A stretch of 64,000 bases of DNA from Aplysia californica (GCF_000002075.1 NW_004797391.1:1351643-1415642), one strand, 5' to 3'; shown: positions 49,401 through 53,191, counted from the first letter of the stretch. The notes: generated from the sequence alone by a model not told the origin. Translations and numbers: made by a program.

Positions 49401-51656
49401 GCTGTAGATCAGGTAGTAATCAAAATTCTAAACATTAAACATTTGCTTTCAGTTTCAGTTTCAGTTTGTCCTCTGGTGTTGTGTCCAGCCCTCCCCCTAT
49501 CCCCGAGGGCGTCTTTAAAAAAAATTACTAATCTCCCCCATTCCAGAGTCCTATACTTCGAATTGCTCAGAACGCACGCAGGTTCATTGACCGGTCACAA
49601 TGGCGTTTGTATAACTTTCTTTTCGTTTTTTTTTTCCCGGCGCAGTCTAGCCGTACTTAGATCTAGGTTTGGCCCTATAAGTACACAGGTCTCATTAGAT
49701 CTAGATCTAGTAATTATTCAGGTTCAAATACATGCAAGTCAGTAAGGCACCTTTTGGTTTTGTCTGAAATACAAATACTTTAGGCATTGCAAACTAAAAA
49801 TTTCATTTAAATTCAGCCATCAATATTAAGTACGGCTAGCCTGACAGTCTAGCCGTCCTTAAGTACGGCGAGCCTGGCTGTCTACCCGTACTTAAGTACC
49901 TAGACTTCCAGTCTAGCCGTACTTATTTAAGACCCTATAAACAATAGAAAACAGGATGTTTAAAATACATGCACTGTCATTAAGGCACCTGGTTTCGTCT
50001 CAAATACAAATACTTTAGGTACTGCAAACTAAAAAGTTATATTTACAATTCAGTAGGCCTATTTTTTTTAATGGTCAGTCTAGTCATATATTAAGAATAA
50101 GTACGGCTAGCCCAGCTGTCTAGTCAACCTAGCCTCCTCCTTCTTTTTTTTTTTTTTGGTGTTACCCCCACAAGTGACAGCACAGTGACAAATATTGACT
50201 TATTTTCAAGGCGACACCACGTTTGTAATGCCGAACCTGCATGTTACAATACATGTTGCGTCATCAGACAATTACTGACAAACTTCTGGGTGGTAACGAA
50301 AGCAAAAGTAGATCTTGATTTTCCAGTCGAGCCTCGGTGACACAATTCCGCTTGCCGCCAAAACCGCCAGTTCACGTGAAACGTACTCTCACTCAGAGGA
50401 GAATTAATATCACAATCGTGACCAGCAGAAATGAACTTAAAGATGTTATTGGATTTGGTCTTCAAATATTCGAGATCTTTTATGTATTTTCCCGGGTCTC
50501 TGCGATTTAAAAAAAATTCCCGGGGCCTGGCAGTCACCCTGCTCCCAACAACTCTCTTTCTGATTGGCCCGCTGTCGCGGTAGCGGAGTTTAGCGGAGGA
50601 AATGGCGGTAGCGGAAATCCGCTAAATAGTGGACTATTGCAACCCATGTATTAATTATACTGTTTAACCCTAGAATGCTGAAATAAAAACCATCAATTTA
50701 TCAAAGCAAGGTTATTTCATACCAGTTTGAGGGTTTGGAAGATAATTTCAAGTAAAAGAGTCACTTGCCAAATATTTACAATCTAGATTATGCACAGAAA
50801 GTGGTGGCGCGTTACTGGGAGGTGCCCCTCCCAGCAGCGGAGTTTAGCAGAGGAGATGGCGGTCACAGAAATCCGCTAAGTAGTGGAATATTGAGACCCA
50901 CGGAATTTAGGGTATAAACTCAAAGATACAAAGCAACAACAACAATAACAACAAAGAGGGGAGGTTTTGATGCTGACCTGATGTCTTGCTGAAGTTTGAC
51001 CTCAAGCATGTGACGCAATGCTGACCTGATGTCTTGCTGAAGTTTGACCTCAAGCATGTGACGCAATGCTGACCTGATGTCTTGCTGAAGTTTGACCTCA
51101 AGCATGTGACGCAATGCTGTTCAAAGGAGTTGACAGCAACTAAAGCGTGGCATACGAGACACCTCTTCGTCGGCACGTTTGAACCAGGATCCTCCCGTTT
51201 GGCACTGAGCCCCGGCGGCCTGGCCACATTGCGGCTCTCTGAGGCAGCTAAATCTTCATTGTGTAGACTTCTGATCTCTCGACCTGCACTAGATGTCCCC
51301 GCCACTACCTCTGACTTGGCCCTCAAGTTTGTGGGATTCTCAGCGCAAATAAACACGACACAGTCGTCATCTGTTTTAATGGTTCCGCAGCTGGATGTGG
51401 ATGTCTCGCCTGTAGACGTCTCTTTTCGTAGTTTCAGTTTCGATCTTCCGATAACTGGTTTTACGTCATCCTTGAAATCTTTGGAATCATCCTGATCACA
51501 CAAGTCATTGAGAGTTTTTGCCTCTTTTAGAATCGGTCTTCGAAGCTTTTTTGCCTTCTCTGCTAATTTCTGGGCTCGACACTTTGCACTAGGTTCAAAG
51601 ATAGCTTTCTTAGGGTCTCTCTTATTTTGTGAAGAAGAATCCAAAGGGCTGGACAT
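13725..51656 (-). CDS. SLX4: SLX4 structure-specific endonuclease scaffold, 19 exons
   Basis: SLX4 (FANCP/BTBD12) scaffolds SLX1, MUS81-EME1 and XPF-ERCC1 for Holliday-junction and interstrand-crosslink processing in the nucleus. Exons on the minus strand, 5' to 3': 51656-51074, 47974-47862, 46698-46588, 45630-45497, 41686-41630, 40223-40068, 39112-39022, 38192-37872, 36720-35839, 33906-33761, 32037-29733, 29087-28137, 26668-26546, 25070-24983, 22026-21856, 19664-19387, 16034-15945, 15270-15181 and 13835-13725. They sum to 6,801 bp (2,266 aa plus stop; the human protein has 1,834 aa) and every junction keeps phase. Family landmarks all occur in order: UBZ fingers, UIM-like helix, XPF-binding region, BTB, SAP and the C-terminal SLX1-binding domain. 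The ATG at 51656 is the first Met of the frame; an upstream non-coding exon is possible. The exon 16 donor is the least certain boundary. Confidence 0.93.
13875..14056 (-). repeat. Short SINE (family V1) with 11-bp target duplication
   Basis: Full copy bounded by the direct repeat AAACATCATTT (13864-13874 and 14057-14067), which shows retrotransposition. Its tail hairpin is the GGCGCTC/GAGCGCC type. Confidence 0.85.
14200..14379 (+). mobile_element. 180-bp MITE with CTGTCCCCG termini, copy 2
   Basis: Ends are CTGTCCCCGTCGTTTTATGC and, inverted, TGCATAAAACCACGGGGACAG-like sequence, flanked by the 6-bp direct repeat ATTAAA. The interior has several AAATTATGCR motifs. No coding capacity. Confidence 0.85.
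14400..14660 (-). repeat. tRNA-derived SINE (family T1), fragment
   Basis: The body block AACTGACAAGATCTTTCRCT and the degenerate head match the copies at 32480-32668 and 11870-12042. The tRNA-like part is badly decayed. Confidence 0.5.
14924..15067. mobile_element. pogo-type mini-MITE (CAG...CTG, TA-flanked), copy 1
   Basis: Flanked by TA on both sides. Shares ACTGGCCTCGGTAGTTCGAG, GGGACCGCAGGCACAGTTTG and GAGTCTTCTGTGTT blocks with 53035-53191 and 60275-60450. Confidence 0.65.
15181..15270 (-). CDS. SLX4: SLX4 exon 18: SLX1-binding C-terminal domain
   Basis: Encodes PLELEKVKQLIASAG then LRIGMAKLMDYLDSH, aligning with human PFELRELQAELRQNGLRVSS and LLDFLDTH. 90 bp, phase 0 at both ends, donor GTACGT. 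Confidence 0.92.
15301..15476 (-). repeat. Short SINE (family V1), older subfamily
   Basis: Tail hairpin is of the GCACTT/AAGTGC type (CAGCACTTGCAAC...AAGTGCCGAAG on the plus strand). The core and head remain readable. Confidence 0.65.
15478..15702 (-). repeat. Short SINE (family V1), older, with GA-rich expansion
   Basis: Adjacent to the previous copy in the same orientation; an internal GAGA expansion at 15595-15625 lengthens it. Confidence 0.6.
15945..16034 (-). CDS. SLX4: SLX4 exon 17: SLX1-binding C-terminal domain
   Basis: Encodes SPEALEGRIHDIIVSNRELY then EKVLMYE, aligning with human TDEALRCYIRSKPALYQKVL. 90 bp with acceptor TTCTGCAG and donor GTGAGT, phase 0. Confidence 0.9.
16350..16545. 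repeat. Head-to-head SINE composite
   Basis: Two copies of the shared SINE 3' tail in opposite orientation enclose a fragment of the tRNA-headed family (reverse of CACGTTAAAGATCCCTTGGT). The segment can fold on itself. Confidence 0.6.
17172..17530 (+). repeat. Dispersed 0.35-kb repeat (family S), copy 1
   Basis: Inverted relative to 21205-21560. Shared stretches include AGTTCTCCGCCAATGAAAAG, the ACGGTATTTAATCATC block and AACTTACACCATTGTAACGA. Function and class unknown. Confidence 0.65.
17545..18213. repeat. 39-bp minisatellite, about 17 units
   Basis: Near-identical tandem copies of a unit containing CACTTACACACAGAGTGAGT and CAAAGATTCAAACCCCTGT, in the SLX4 intron between exons 16 and 17. 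Confidence 0.9.
18298..18358. repeat. GA/GGGGA simple repeat
   Basis: AG dinucleotide run followed by a G-rich stretch; responsible for Ser/Leu-Pro frames that are not genes. Confidence 0.85.
18416..18559. mobile_element. Short MITE with CAGTGCTT-type inverted termini (copy 2)
   Basis: Inverted termini GCGACCTCAGTGCTTTCTTG and its complement. The interior matches 3607-3735 (AACAGTTCATAACA...GAGTGAGCT). Confidence 0.65.
18587..18894. mobile_element. TTAA-type MITE, copy 2
   Basis: Homologous to 5916-6163. The right end carries TTAA (18891-18894); the left TTAA is mutated to TGAA. An internal ACACGACATACGGATACGAT-like unit is tandemly repeated. Confidence 0.6.
18940..19040. repeat. Short tandem repeat of TTGTCTTGGACAGGTGA
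   Basis: Five or six copies of a 17-20 bp unit, in the SLX4 intron between exons 16 and 17. Confidence 0.7.
19387..19664 (-). CDS. SLX4: SLX4 exon 16: Ser/Asp/Val-rich linker
   Basis: Linker between the SAP and SLX1-binding domains, ending GLAASQDSSCRS (compare human IPASQESVATS). The acceptor CACAACAG gives phase agreement with exon 15. The 3' boundary is uncertain: a GTAGTG donor keeps phase with the exon 17 acceptor TTCTGCAG, whereas a stronger-looking GTCAGT 4 bp earlier would need an alternative acceptor 11 bp into exon 17. Confidence 0.8.
19729..19827 (+). repeat. Short SINE (family V1), 5' part only
   Basis: Matches the head and core (GGTTGGCAGGTGCTCTGGTG...TGTTTGTTACTCT), then breaks off. 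Confidence 0.7.
20835..20922 (+). repeat. Short SINE (family V1), 3' part only
   Basis: Begins in the core (TTACTCCCTTGTAACACC) and carries a perfect GGCACTT...AAGTGCC tail hairpin. Confidence 0.7.
21205..21560 (-). repeat. Dispersed 0.35-kb repeat (family S), copy 2
   Basis: Inverted counterpart of 17172-17530; see that entry. Confidence 0.65.
21856..22026 (-). CDS. SLX4: SLX4 exon 15: acidic start of post-SAP linker
   Basis: Joins in phase after THQ of the SAP exon to read YESDSDCESTPVKRPRNN, paralleling human THQTLDSDSEDESQ. 171 bp, acceptor GTGCCCTCAG. Confidence 0.9.
22065..22243 (-). mobile_element. 180-bp MITE with CTGTCCCCG termini, copy 3
   Basis: 179 bp flanked by the 6-bp direct repeat ATTGGT (22059-22064 and 22244-22249). 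Opposite orientation to 14200-14379. Confidence 0.88.
22360..22424. repeat. (CA)n microsatellite
   Basis: About 32 CA dinucleotides with one interruption. Confidence 0.95.
22494..22673 (+). mobile_element. 180-bp MITE with CTGTCCC termini, copy 4
   Basis: 180 bp flanked by the 6-bp direct repeat AGCAAT (22488-22493 and 22674-22679). Same orientation as 14200-14379. Confidence 0.88.
22745..23375 (-). repeat. Dispersed 0.6-kb repeat (family R), arm 2
   Basis: Inverted partner of 12065-12700, about 10 kb away. Confidence 0.65.
23475..24229. mobile_element. Fold-back element with tandem-repeat arms, SINE inside
   Basis: The left arm (23475-23600) and the inverted right arm (24103-24229) are each built of about three to four 36-bp units containing CTACGTACACGGTAACCGGG. 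The unique core is partly shared with 49440-50210. A short SINE with its own target duplication is inserted at 23755-23943. No target duplication was seen for the outer element. Confidence 0.7.
23755..23943 (-). repeat. Short SINE (family V1) with 12-bp target duplication
   Basis: Bounded by TGAATGAACTTT (23743-23754 and 23944-23955). Young copy with an intact GGCGCTC/GAGCGCC hairpin; nested in the fold-back element. Confidence 0.88.
24655..24965 (+). repeat. tRNA-headed SINE family (V3), body and 3' end
   Basis: Shares CCCTGATCTTCTGGTAGGAA and AGATCTACACNTAGCCTTCT with the tRNA-headed copy at 44190-44502. It continues with CACGTTAAAGATCCCTTGGT and ends in the same tail hairpin as the other two SINE families. 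Confidence 0.7.
24983..25070 (-). CDS. SLX4: SLX4 exon 14: second half of SAP domain
   Basis: Encodes LEAAKIGVRPVGKKRMRALL and EHVYHQTHQ, aligning with human LDRFGVRPLPKRQMVLKLKE and IFQYTHQ. The SAP region of SLX4 binds MUS81. 88 bp, donor GTAAGT. Confidence 0.93.
25770..26045 (-). mobile_element. LINE 3' end fragment
   Basis: Homologous on the minus strand to the reverse-transcriptase C-terminal fragment at 47689-47826 (GGAGTCAGGGAAACA...CACGGCATCCCCCTGAC). It continues to a 3' end with AATAAATTATTGATGATGAT. No frame survives. Confidence 0.7.
26078..26500 (-). repeat. Long SINE (family V2)
   Basis: Starts (on plus) with the shared tail GTTTTACGGCGCTCGCAACT and runs to a G-run; body as in 10600-10932. 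Confidence 0.75.
26546..26668 (-). CDS. SLX4: SLX4 exon 13: first half of SAP domain
   Basis: Encodes EKKPAKKARMEPSPFTPMAP and YGTMNTPELK, aligning with human VPITPMPQYSIMETPVLKKE. 123 bp, phase 0, donor GTAAGC. Confidence 0.93.
26696..26790 (-). repeat. Short SINE (family V1), 3' fragment
   Basis: Old tail variant TTTCACAGCACTTGCAACAC followed by a decayed core; 28 bp upstream of SLX4 exon 13. Confidence 0.6.
26805..26965 (-). repeat. Short SINE (family V1), older subfamily
   Basis: Tail GGCACTTGCAACACAATAAG...AAGTGCC, core and head all readable. Confidence 0.7.
27270..27446 (-). repeat. Short SINE (family V1) with 12-bp target duplication
   Basis: Bounded by GATGAGTGATTA (27258-27269 and 27447-27458). 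Older GCACTT-type tail hairpin. Confidence 0.82.
27880..28135 (+). mobile_element. LINE/SINE 3' end with ATTGTCATTGTCATT tail
   Basis: Shares TAATGTCCTGTCTTGTT, AGACAAATTTCTCC and GAGATGARTAAAGATTGTCA with 63070-63175. A 23-bp piece (GACCAAGACAAATTTCTCC...) is tandemly repeated four times at 28012-28106. The tail abuts the SLX4 exon 12 donor. Confidence 0.65.
28137..29087 (-). CDS. SLX4: SLX4 exon 12: Pro/Ser-rich linker with 30-bp repeats
   Basis: 951 bp, phase 0. Begins SVTRPQKLVKKLFQDPF, then a low-complexity Ser/Pro/Thr region. A 10-residue tandem repeat (TSSTSLPPPP-type, about five units, plus-strand 28353-28495) comes from a 30-bp minisatellite. No folded domain is recognised. It lies between the BTB-containing half and the SAP domain. 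The donor CAG/GTACAATG sits on a repeat boundary. Confidence 0.85.
29457..29635 (+). mobile_element. 180-bp MITE with CTGTCCCCG termini, copy 5
   Basis: 179 bp; flanks ATTCAA(G) and ATTCAT suggest a slightly decayed 6-bp target duplication. It lies about 100 bp downstream of the SLX4 exon 11 donor. Confidence 0.82.
29733..32037 (-). CDS. SLX4: SLX4 exon 11: end of BTB, long disordered region
   Basis: 2,305-bp exon starting in phase with YDMQGLPSVDAVVKEEKEES (end of the BTB helices) and ending GERPSPFK. Most is Ser/Thr/Pro/Asp-rich. A short block around RRDLARCIKKIC (plus-strand 31100-31190) looks helical, and FELFSEDED (near 30670) resembles the acidic motif before the human SAP region. A 13-residue repeat (SDAGVPSGTPQTD type) is encoded by a 39-bp minisatellite at about 31355-31600. 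Confidence 0.88.
32082..32345. repeat. SINE tail fragments with GATAA and CA simple repeats
   Basis: AATAATAATAATTCCTGCAT...GCGCTTTACAACTG is a SINE-like 3' end. It is followed by a GATAA run and ATACATCTTTATTGTCC typical of a LINE 3' end on the minus strand, then a CA/CG run (32229-32262). Confidence 0.5.
32480..32668 (-). repeat. tRNA-derived SINE (family T1)
   Basis: On the minus strand: GGCCTAGTGGTTAGG (A box region) and GTGGGTTCGATTCCCGT (B box), then the body TTGTGTCCTTGGTAAAGGCA and GTGGAAATGGGTACCCGG. Confidence 0.8.
33112..33465 (+). repeat. Dispersed 0.35-kb repeat (family C), copy 1
   Basis: Direct homologue of 48005-48400: GCGCTCGYCAAAATAATGAAA, TTTCCAGTTTCCAAG-like, CAAATATCTCAACTT and TTCAAGATARATG blocks in the same order. 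Class unknown. Confidence 0.6.
33478..33640. mobile_element. TTAA-bounded MITE (piggyBac-like), copy 3
   Basis: 163 bp with inverted termini TTAACCCTATCCGTACG and CGCACGGTTAGGGTTAA. Inverted relative to copies 1 and 2. Confidence 0.75.
33761..33906 (-). CDS. SLX4: SLX4 exon 10: second half of BTB domain
   Basis: Encodes LIMSCNGRDEIDLTEWRPEV then VSGLLRFIYSAQLPDDPSLR, aligning with the human segment ending ARTFLHYLYTADTGLP. The BTB domain mediates SLX4 dimerisation. 146 bp, acceptor TTTCTTTCAG, donor GTCAGT. Confidence 0.92.
33956..34134 (-). repeat. Short SINE (family V1) with 12-bp target duplication
   Basis: Bounded by GGACATTGTCAG (33944-33955 and 34135-34146). Full-length, intact tail hairpin. 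It split the minisatellite next to SLX4 exon 10. Confidence 0.9.
34140..34700. repeat. 51-57 bp minisatellite derived from an exon border
   Basis: About ten units, each with GAAAGAAAACACACAATCTC or a variant followed by ATCTGATTTTATCA. The unit resembles the intron-exon border of SLX4 exon 10 at 33896-33945. Confidence 0.75.
34954..35552. mobile_element. 599-bp fold-back (Mutator-type) element
   Basis: Two arms of about 240-265 bp (34954-35220 and 35311-35552) are inverted copies, starting GGAAGTGTCTACGTACTCCC, around a short TCTAGA-rich loop. Flanking 9-bp repeats TTCTCTAAT and TTCTTTAAT differ at one base. Long terminal inverted repeats with a 9-bp duplication fit Mutator-like elements. 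It lies in the SLX4 intron between the two BTB exons. Confidence 0.82.
35839..36720 (-). CDS. SLX4: SLX4 exon 9: acidic region and first half of BTB
   Basis: 882 bp, phase 0. Starts with a Glu/Asp-rich run, then a Ser-rich linker. It ends with the BTB start LLQAFASLVGSSSYSDISIA, then CAHKVVLFCRCPSLLR, aligning with human SDVQFQTDSGEVLYAHKFVL and YARCPLL. Donor GTAAGA. Confidence 0.93.
36987..37400. mobile_element. piggyBac-type element, diverged 5' part
   Basis: Homologous to the left 300-400 bp of the element at 2139-2845 (ACACATTACA start, TCTTTAGAAAC, CTGGGGCC, GATTTCG). The right end is missing and a GA repeat follows. Confidence 0.65.
37595..37622. repeat. Poly-G tract
   Basis: Long G homopolymer interrupted once; length is likely unreliable in the assembly. 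Confidence 0.9.
37872..38192 (-). CDS. SLX4: SLX4 exon 8: XPF-binding (MLR) region
   Basis: 321 bp, phase 0. The order PSLWSRAQAGEF ... KAEEFYVRVLMPPMQV parallels human SFLWEGSALTGAWAMEDFYT and ARLVPPLV, the MUS312-MEI9 interaction-like region that binds XPF-ERCC1. Basic segment KNLLNIPGRRRT follows. Confidence 0.88.
38277..38467. repeat. 19-bp tandem repeat, 10 units
   Basis: Nearly perfect copies of CAATGAGTGAACAAGTTCT in an SLX4 intron. Followed at 38498-38770 by irregular TTCAAGGAGATTTCAAGGAG repeats. Confidence 0.92.
39022..39112 (-). CDS. SLX4: SLX4 exon 7: helical segment before XPF-binding region
   Basis: 91 bp encoding KETTNLLTSVLREEAQQRIT then DRIARYIFSV, comparable in position with human RQIEDRVALLLSEEV. 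Acceptor TGCTCCAG, donor GTGAGA. Confidence 0.85.
39839..40000 (+). repeat. Short SINE (family V1) with 9-bp target duplication
   Basis: Bounded by AGAAAGGGT (39830-39838 and 40001-40009). Defines the element: head GGTTGGCGGGTGCTCTGG, tail CTCTACTAAATCTAA. Confidence 0.9.
40068..40223 (-). CDS. SLX4: SLX4 exon 6: UIM-like motif
   Basis: 156 bp. SLEEDTQLALALSNSLAESK has the pattern of a ubiquitin-interacting motif and aligns with human SEDLLVAMALSRSEME. A Glu-rich then basic tail follows. Confidence 0.9.
40803..41414. repeat. 87-bp minisatellite, 7 units
   Basis: Six near-identical units plus a diverged last one, each with AAAATAAAAGAGAGCGTCTA and AACTTTCAAACTCATACTCT. The unit length divides by three, so long frames stay open on both strands. 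It lies in an SLX4 intron. Confidence 0.95.
41630..41686 (-). CDS. SLX4: SLX4 exon 5: small basic exon
   Basis: 57 bp encoding PPKQKKKKKGLASRAVPKS, a likely nuclear localisation signal placed as in human KKEPRKRRK. Phases fit exons 4 and 6. Confidence 0.82.
42127..42410. repeat. 34-bp minisatellite, 8 units
   Basis: Units of CTGCTGGCTGGGTGACCACA-TGGGGTATTTTGTA type. The same array with 5 units lies at 44866-45018. Confidence 0.9.
42892..43025 (-). CDS. SLX4: Second copy of SLX4 exon 4 (probable assembly duplicate)
   Basis: Identical coding sequence and splice sites to 45497-45630. Splicing both would be frame-breaking (134 bp), so only one can belong to a normal transcript. It is part of the duplicated block beside the gap. 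Confidence 0.7.
43040..43225 (-). repeat. Short SINE (family V1), older subfamily
   Basis: GCACTT-type tail with a short AAGTGCAAATAT duplication. The same insertion is present in the duplicate block at 45645-45830. Confidence 0.75.
43415..43805 (-). repeat. Long SINE (family V2), about 390 bp
   Basis: Longest copy. The plus strand begins at the tail (AACTGCATAAGGTCATATGA) and ends at the CCCTTGGGGGG head. Confidence 0.8.
44190..44502 (+). repeat. tRNA-headed SINE (family V3), cut by the assembly gap
   Basis: tRNA-like head GTGGCCTAGAGGTTAAGG (A box) and GGGTTCGAATACGGG (B box). The body ends CTACACGTAGCCTTCTCGGA at the N run and matches 24655-24730. This links the head to the shared-tail SINE body. 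Confidence 0.8.
44503..44602. other. Assembly gap (100 N)
   Basis: Exactly 100 N, a conventional placeholder for a gap of unknown size. Confidence 0.99.
45497..45630 (-). CDS. SLX4: SLX4 exon 4: completes second UBZ-type finger
   Basis: Encodes GRKGHLKRCASSKEMPVGRV, supplying the H-x3-C half of the finger begun in exon 3 and aligning with human SRTSHLKQCAVKMEVGPQLL. Ends LLPQDFL. 134 bp, donor GTGAGT. Confidence 0.92.
45645..45830 (-). repeat. Short SINE (family V1), duplicate-block copy
   Basis: Same insertion as 43040-43225. Confidence 0.75.
46020..46412 (-). repeat. Long SINE (family V2), duplicate-block copy
   Basis: Same insertion as 43415-43805; the sequence after the G-run differs between the two blocks. 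Confidence 0.78.
46588..46698 (-). CDS. SLX4: SLX4 exon 3: first half of second UBZ-type finger
   Basis: 111 bp, phase 0. Ends LPCPLCGQRFKSEK, aligning with human PECPICGKPFLTLKS. Acceptor TGTTGTAG, donor GTGAGT. Confidence 0.92.
46705..47040. repeat. About 29-bp tandem repeat
   Basis: Around eleven units of GTTAAAAAGTCAGTTCTCTA CAAAACTAC type, beginning just upstream of SLX4 exon 3. Confidence 0.88.
47689..47826 (-). mobile_element. LINE reverse-transcriptase C-terminal fragment
   Basis: Minus-strand frame RGRPRKTWIDGVRETLTTHG then PLTQEALRLATEK matches the conserved RGRPRKTWID motif at the C-terminal end of many non-LTR retrotransposon polyproteins. Only about 45 codons survive. It ends just downstream of SLX4 exon 2. 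Confidence 0.8.
47862..47974 (-). CDS. SLX4: SLX4 exon 2: UBZ4-type zinc finger
   Basis: Encodes VQCKLCRRDLTLLSSQLQLD then HMTKCAEK: C-x2-C and H-x3-C ligands, aligning with the first human UBZ4 (FCQICQKNL ... EQHVNRCLD). UBZ4 binds ubiquitin chains and recruits SLX4 to crosslinks. 113 bp. Confidence 0.93.
48005..48400 (+). repeat. Dispersed 0.35-kb repeat (family C), copy 2
   Basis: See 33112-33465. A G-run at about 48099-48113 interrupts it. Confidence 0.6.
48430..48600 (+). repeat. tRNA-derived SINE (family T1)
   Basis: Head GTAGCCTAGAGGTTAG with GGGGGTTCGAGCC (B box), then the body CGTCGTGTCCTTGGGAAAGA. Confidence 0.75.
48605..48800. repeat. Two-copy ~100-bp tandem duplication
   Basis: Two units, each beginning ATGGGTCTCAACYCAGAATT and ending GAGACACCCATT. 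Confidence 0.75.
48795..48960 (+). repeat. Dispersed repeat copy, partner of 50665-50820
   Basis: Direct homology through AATGCTGAAATAAAAACCAT, AAGCAAGGTTATTTCA and TTTGAGGGTTTGG. Confidence 0.7.
49440..50210. mobile_element. Relative of the fold-back element at 23475 with a different internal array
   Basis: Core blocks TTCATTGACCGGTCACAATG, TATAACTTTCTTTTCG and CAAGTGACAGCACAGTGAC are shared with 23632-24096. Between them (49640-50140) is a two-copy array containing AGTCTAGCCGTACTTA. Confidence 0.55.
50972..51115. repeat. 48-bp tandem triplication across an SLX4 exon-intron border
   Basis: Three 48-bp units with no difference seen between them. Each carries, on the minus strand, the end of exon 1 coding sequence and a CAG/GTCAGC splice donor. 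Confidence 0.95.
51074..51656 (-). CDS. SLX4: SLX4 exon 1: N-terminus with an additional UBZ-like finger
   Basis: 194 codons plus 1 base from ATG 51656. A basic N-terminal part (KAIFEPSAKCRAQKLAEKAK) and a Ser/Thr-rich stretch lead to KRCLVCHALVAVNSFEQHCV followed by TC. This is a C-x2-C ... H-x3-C UBZ4-like finger beyond the two found in human SLX4. Phase 1 donor; in-frame alternatives are at 51026 and 50978. Confidence 0.85.
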
Positions 51657-52193
51657 TTTAACGCTTTGAAAAGCGAAAAAAAAAAAAAAATCAAACCTGC
51701 TTTAATTACAATGTACACTTTTTTTTCTCACGTTCTGTTTTTGTCACCACATGAAATGGCTGTTACGAATCTACCAGTTCACATTCACTTTAAAAAAGAC
51801 AAAACAAAATGAACAAATCCAGTAAAAATCTGTTTACAGAAAAAAACCACCTTAAAAAGCCAGACAAAATCGATGAACAGTCCTCCTCATTCTGAGGACA
51901 AAAGAAACAGCAAAAAGGGTCACAACCAAAGAAATATACCTCACTTTCATCAGAGAAGCATGAGTTCAGACAATAGATTTTCTTTATATCCAAAAGCCTA
52001 CCCTAGATTTAAAAAAAATAAAAAAATAGAGGTTTCATATTTGCCTGGGTTACAATTACGCTACCACTGAGCATCTTGGCATGGGCCTGTAAAGCATTTT
52101 GTACTGGTCTAACAGTAATTTACTGCCTCAGTACTTATTTCTGGAAAAACAAGATAAATCGAACTGGAATAAAATGTTTTCCTACTTGTTATC

Positions 52194-52195
<2 letters not shown>

Positions 52196-52257
<62 letters not shown>
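52196..52257. repeat. (TA)n microsatellite
   Basis: About 30 TA dinucleotides between the UQCC3-like gene and SLX4. Confidence 0.97.
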
Positions 52258-52261
<4 letters not shown>

Positions 52262-52370
52262 AACAACTAGTACCGAAAAACATGCCCTAAACAACAACAA
52301 AATTATAGAAGAGTGGGGGAAATCTTCATCATGAGACTAAACGCAGCAAAATTTAAGCTGCCCATTTCTT

Positions 52371-52944
52371 TCAAGATAAGTAGTGTACAGCAATTCTTAC
52401 TCTACGACGAGAGTTACTTTGCCAGCAAAACGTAATATGAAACAGAAATACTGACCAGTTCTTGCGGGGCGGCTCAGACAGCCCTGACCTGTCAAGCAAG
52501 ATGGCTTTGAGTTCAAACACCTGCTTAGCTTTTTCATCCTCCATTCTCTCTTCTTCTTTTTTCTTTTCTTGCAGTGCAGGCATGTCTTTCATTGCTTTAT
52601 AACTGTAAAATAAAAAAACAAAACAAAAATCACGAAAGAATCAATAAACCCCCCCCCCCCCCCCCCCACCTTCTCCCAAACCCCTGAACAAAACTCTTTG
52701 GAACAATCGGGAACAGGGATGAATCCTACAAAACCCTGTTAGGCCCCGACACTTAAAGAACCTGCCTCTTACATTATGTTGATAGGGAATAAAATATTTA
52801 CAACAAACAAATGCATACTCACTACAGGGGAACACAGAAGGCAACAGTGAAAGCGACCATTCCTGCAAAAATGTAATGTCTGACACGCAGTGCCTTGGTT
52901 CCTTTCAGGTAGTCCTTGCGTTTGATTTCCTTCATCAGAACCAT
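52371..52944 (-). CDS. Small single-pass membrane protein, UQCC3-like
   Basis: Two exons, 52944-52823 and 52602-52371, give 117 aa (human UQCC3 has 93). N-terminal basic segment MKEIKRKDYLKGTKALRVRH, one membrane helix (YIFAGMVAFTVAFCVPL), then YYKAMKDMPALQEKKKEEER, an acidic coiled segment and PPRKNW. Human UQCC3, an inner-mitochondrial-membrane assembly factor of complex III, has a membrane helix, KEMP, a charged helix and WRKNW in the same order; this is a motif-level match, so the family call is tentative. The last 20 or so residues after RKNW look non-conserved; a GTCAGT donor at 52455 could replace them. Lies 0.7 kb upstream of SLX4, same strand. Confidence 0.5.
52648..52667. repeat. 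Poly-C tract
   Basis: C homopolymer in the intron of the UQCC3-like gene. Confidence 0.9.
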
Positions 52945-53034
52945 GATGCTACCTGCCTGGTTGTCACTTCCCAGCTGTTATCTAGGATTAAGGGTACAGG
53001 AAAACAGATACTAAATGAAGATGAATATGAAATA

Positions 53035-53191
53035 CAGTGCGACAGGGATAGCTCCAATTTTCGTCAGGACTGACCTCGGTAGCTGAGGGATATCTTTCAA
53101 AGAGAAAGAAAAAAAAAGGGACTGCAGGCACAGTTCGACAAATGCGTGATTACGAGTCTTCTGTGTTCGACTGATTATCCGTCTTATACCG
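53035..53191. mobile_element. pogo-type mini-MITE, copy 2
   Basis: TA-flanked on both sides; see 14924-15067 and 60275-60450. Confidence 0.65.
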
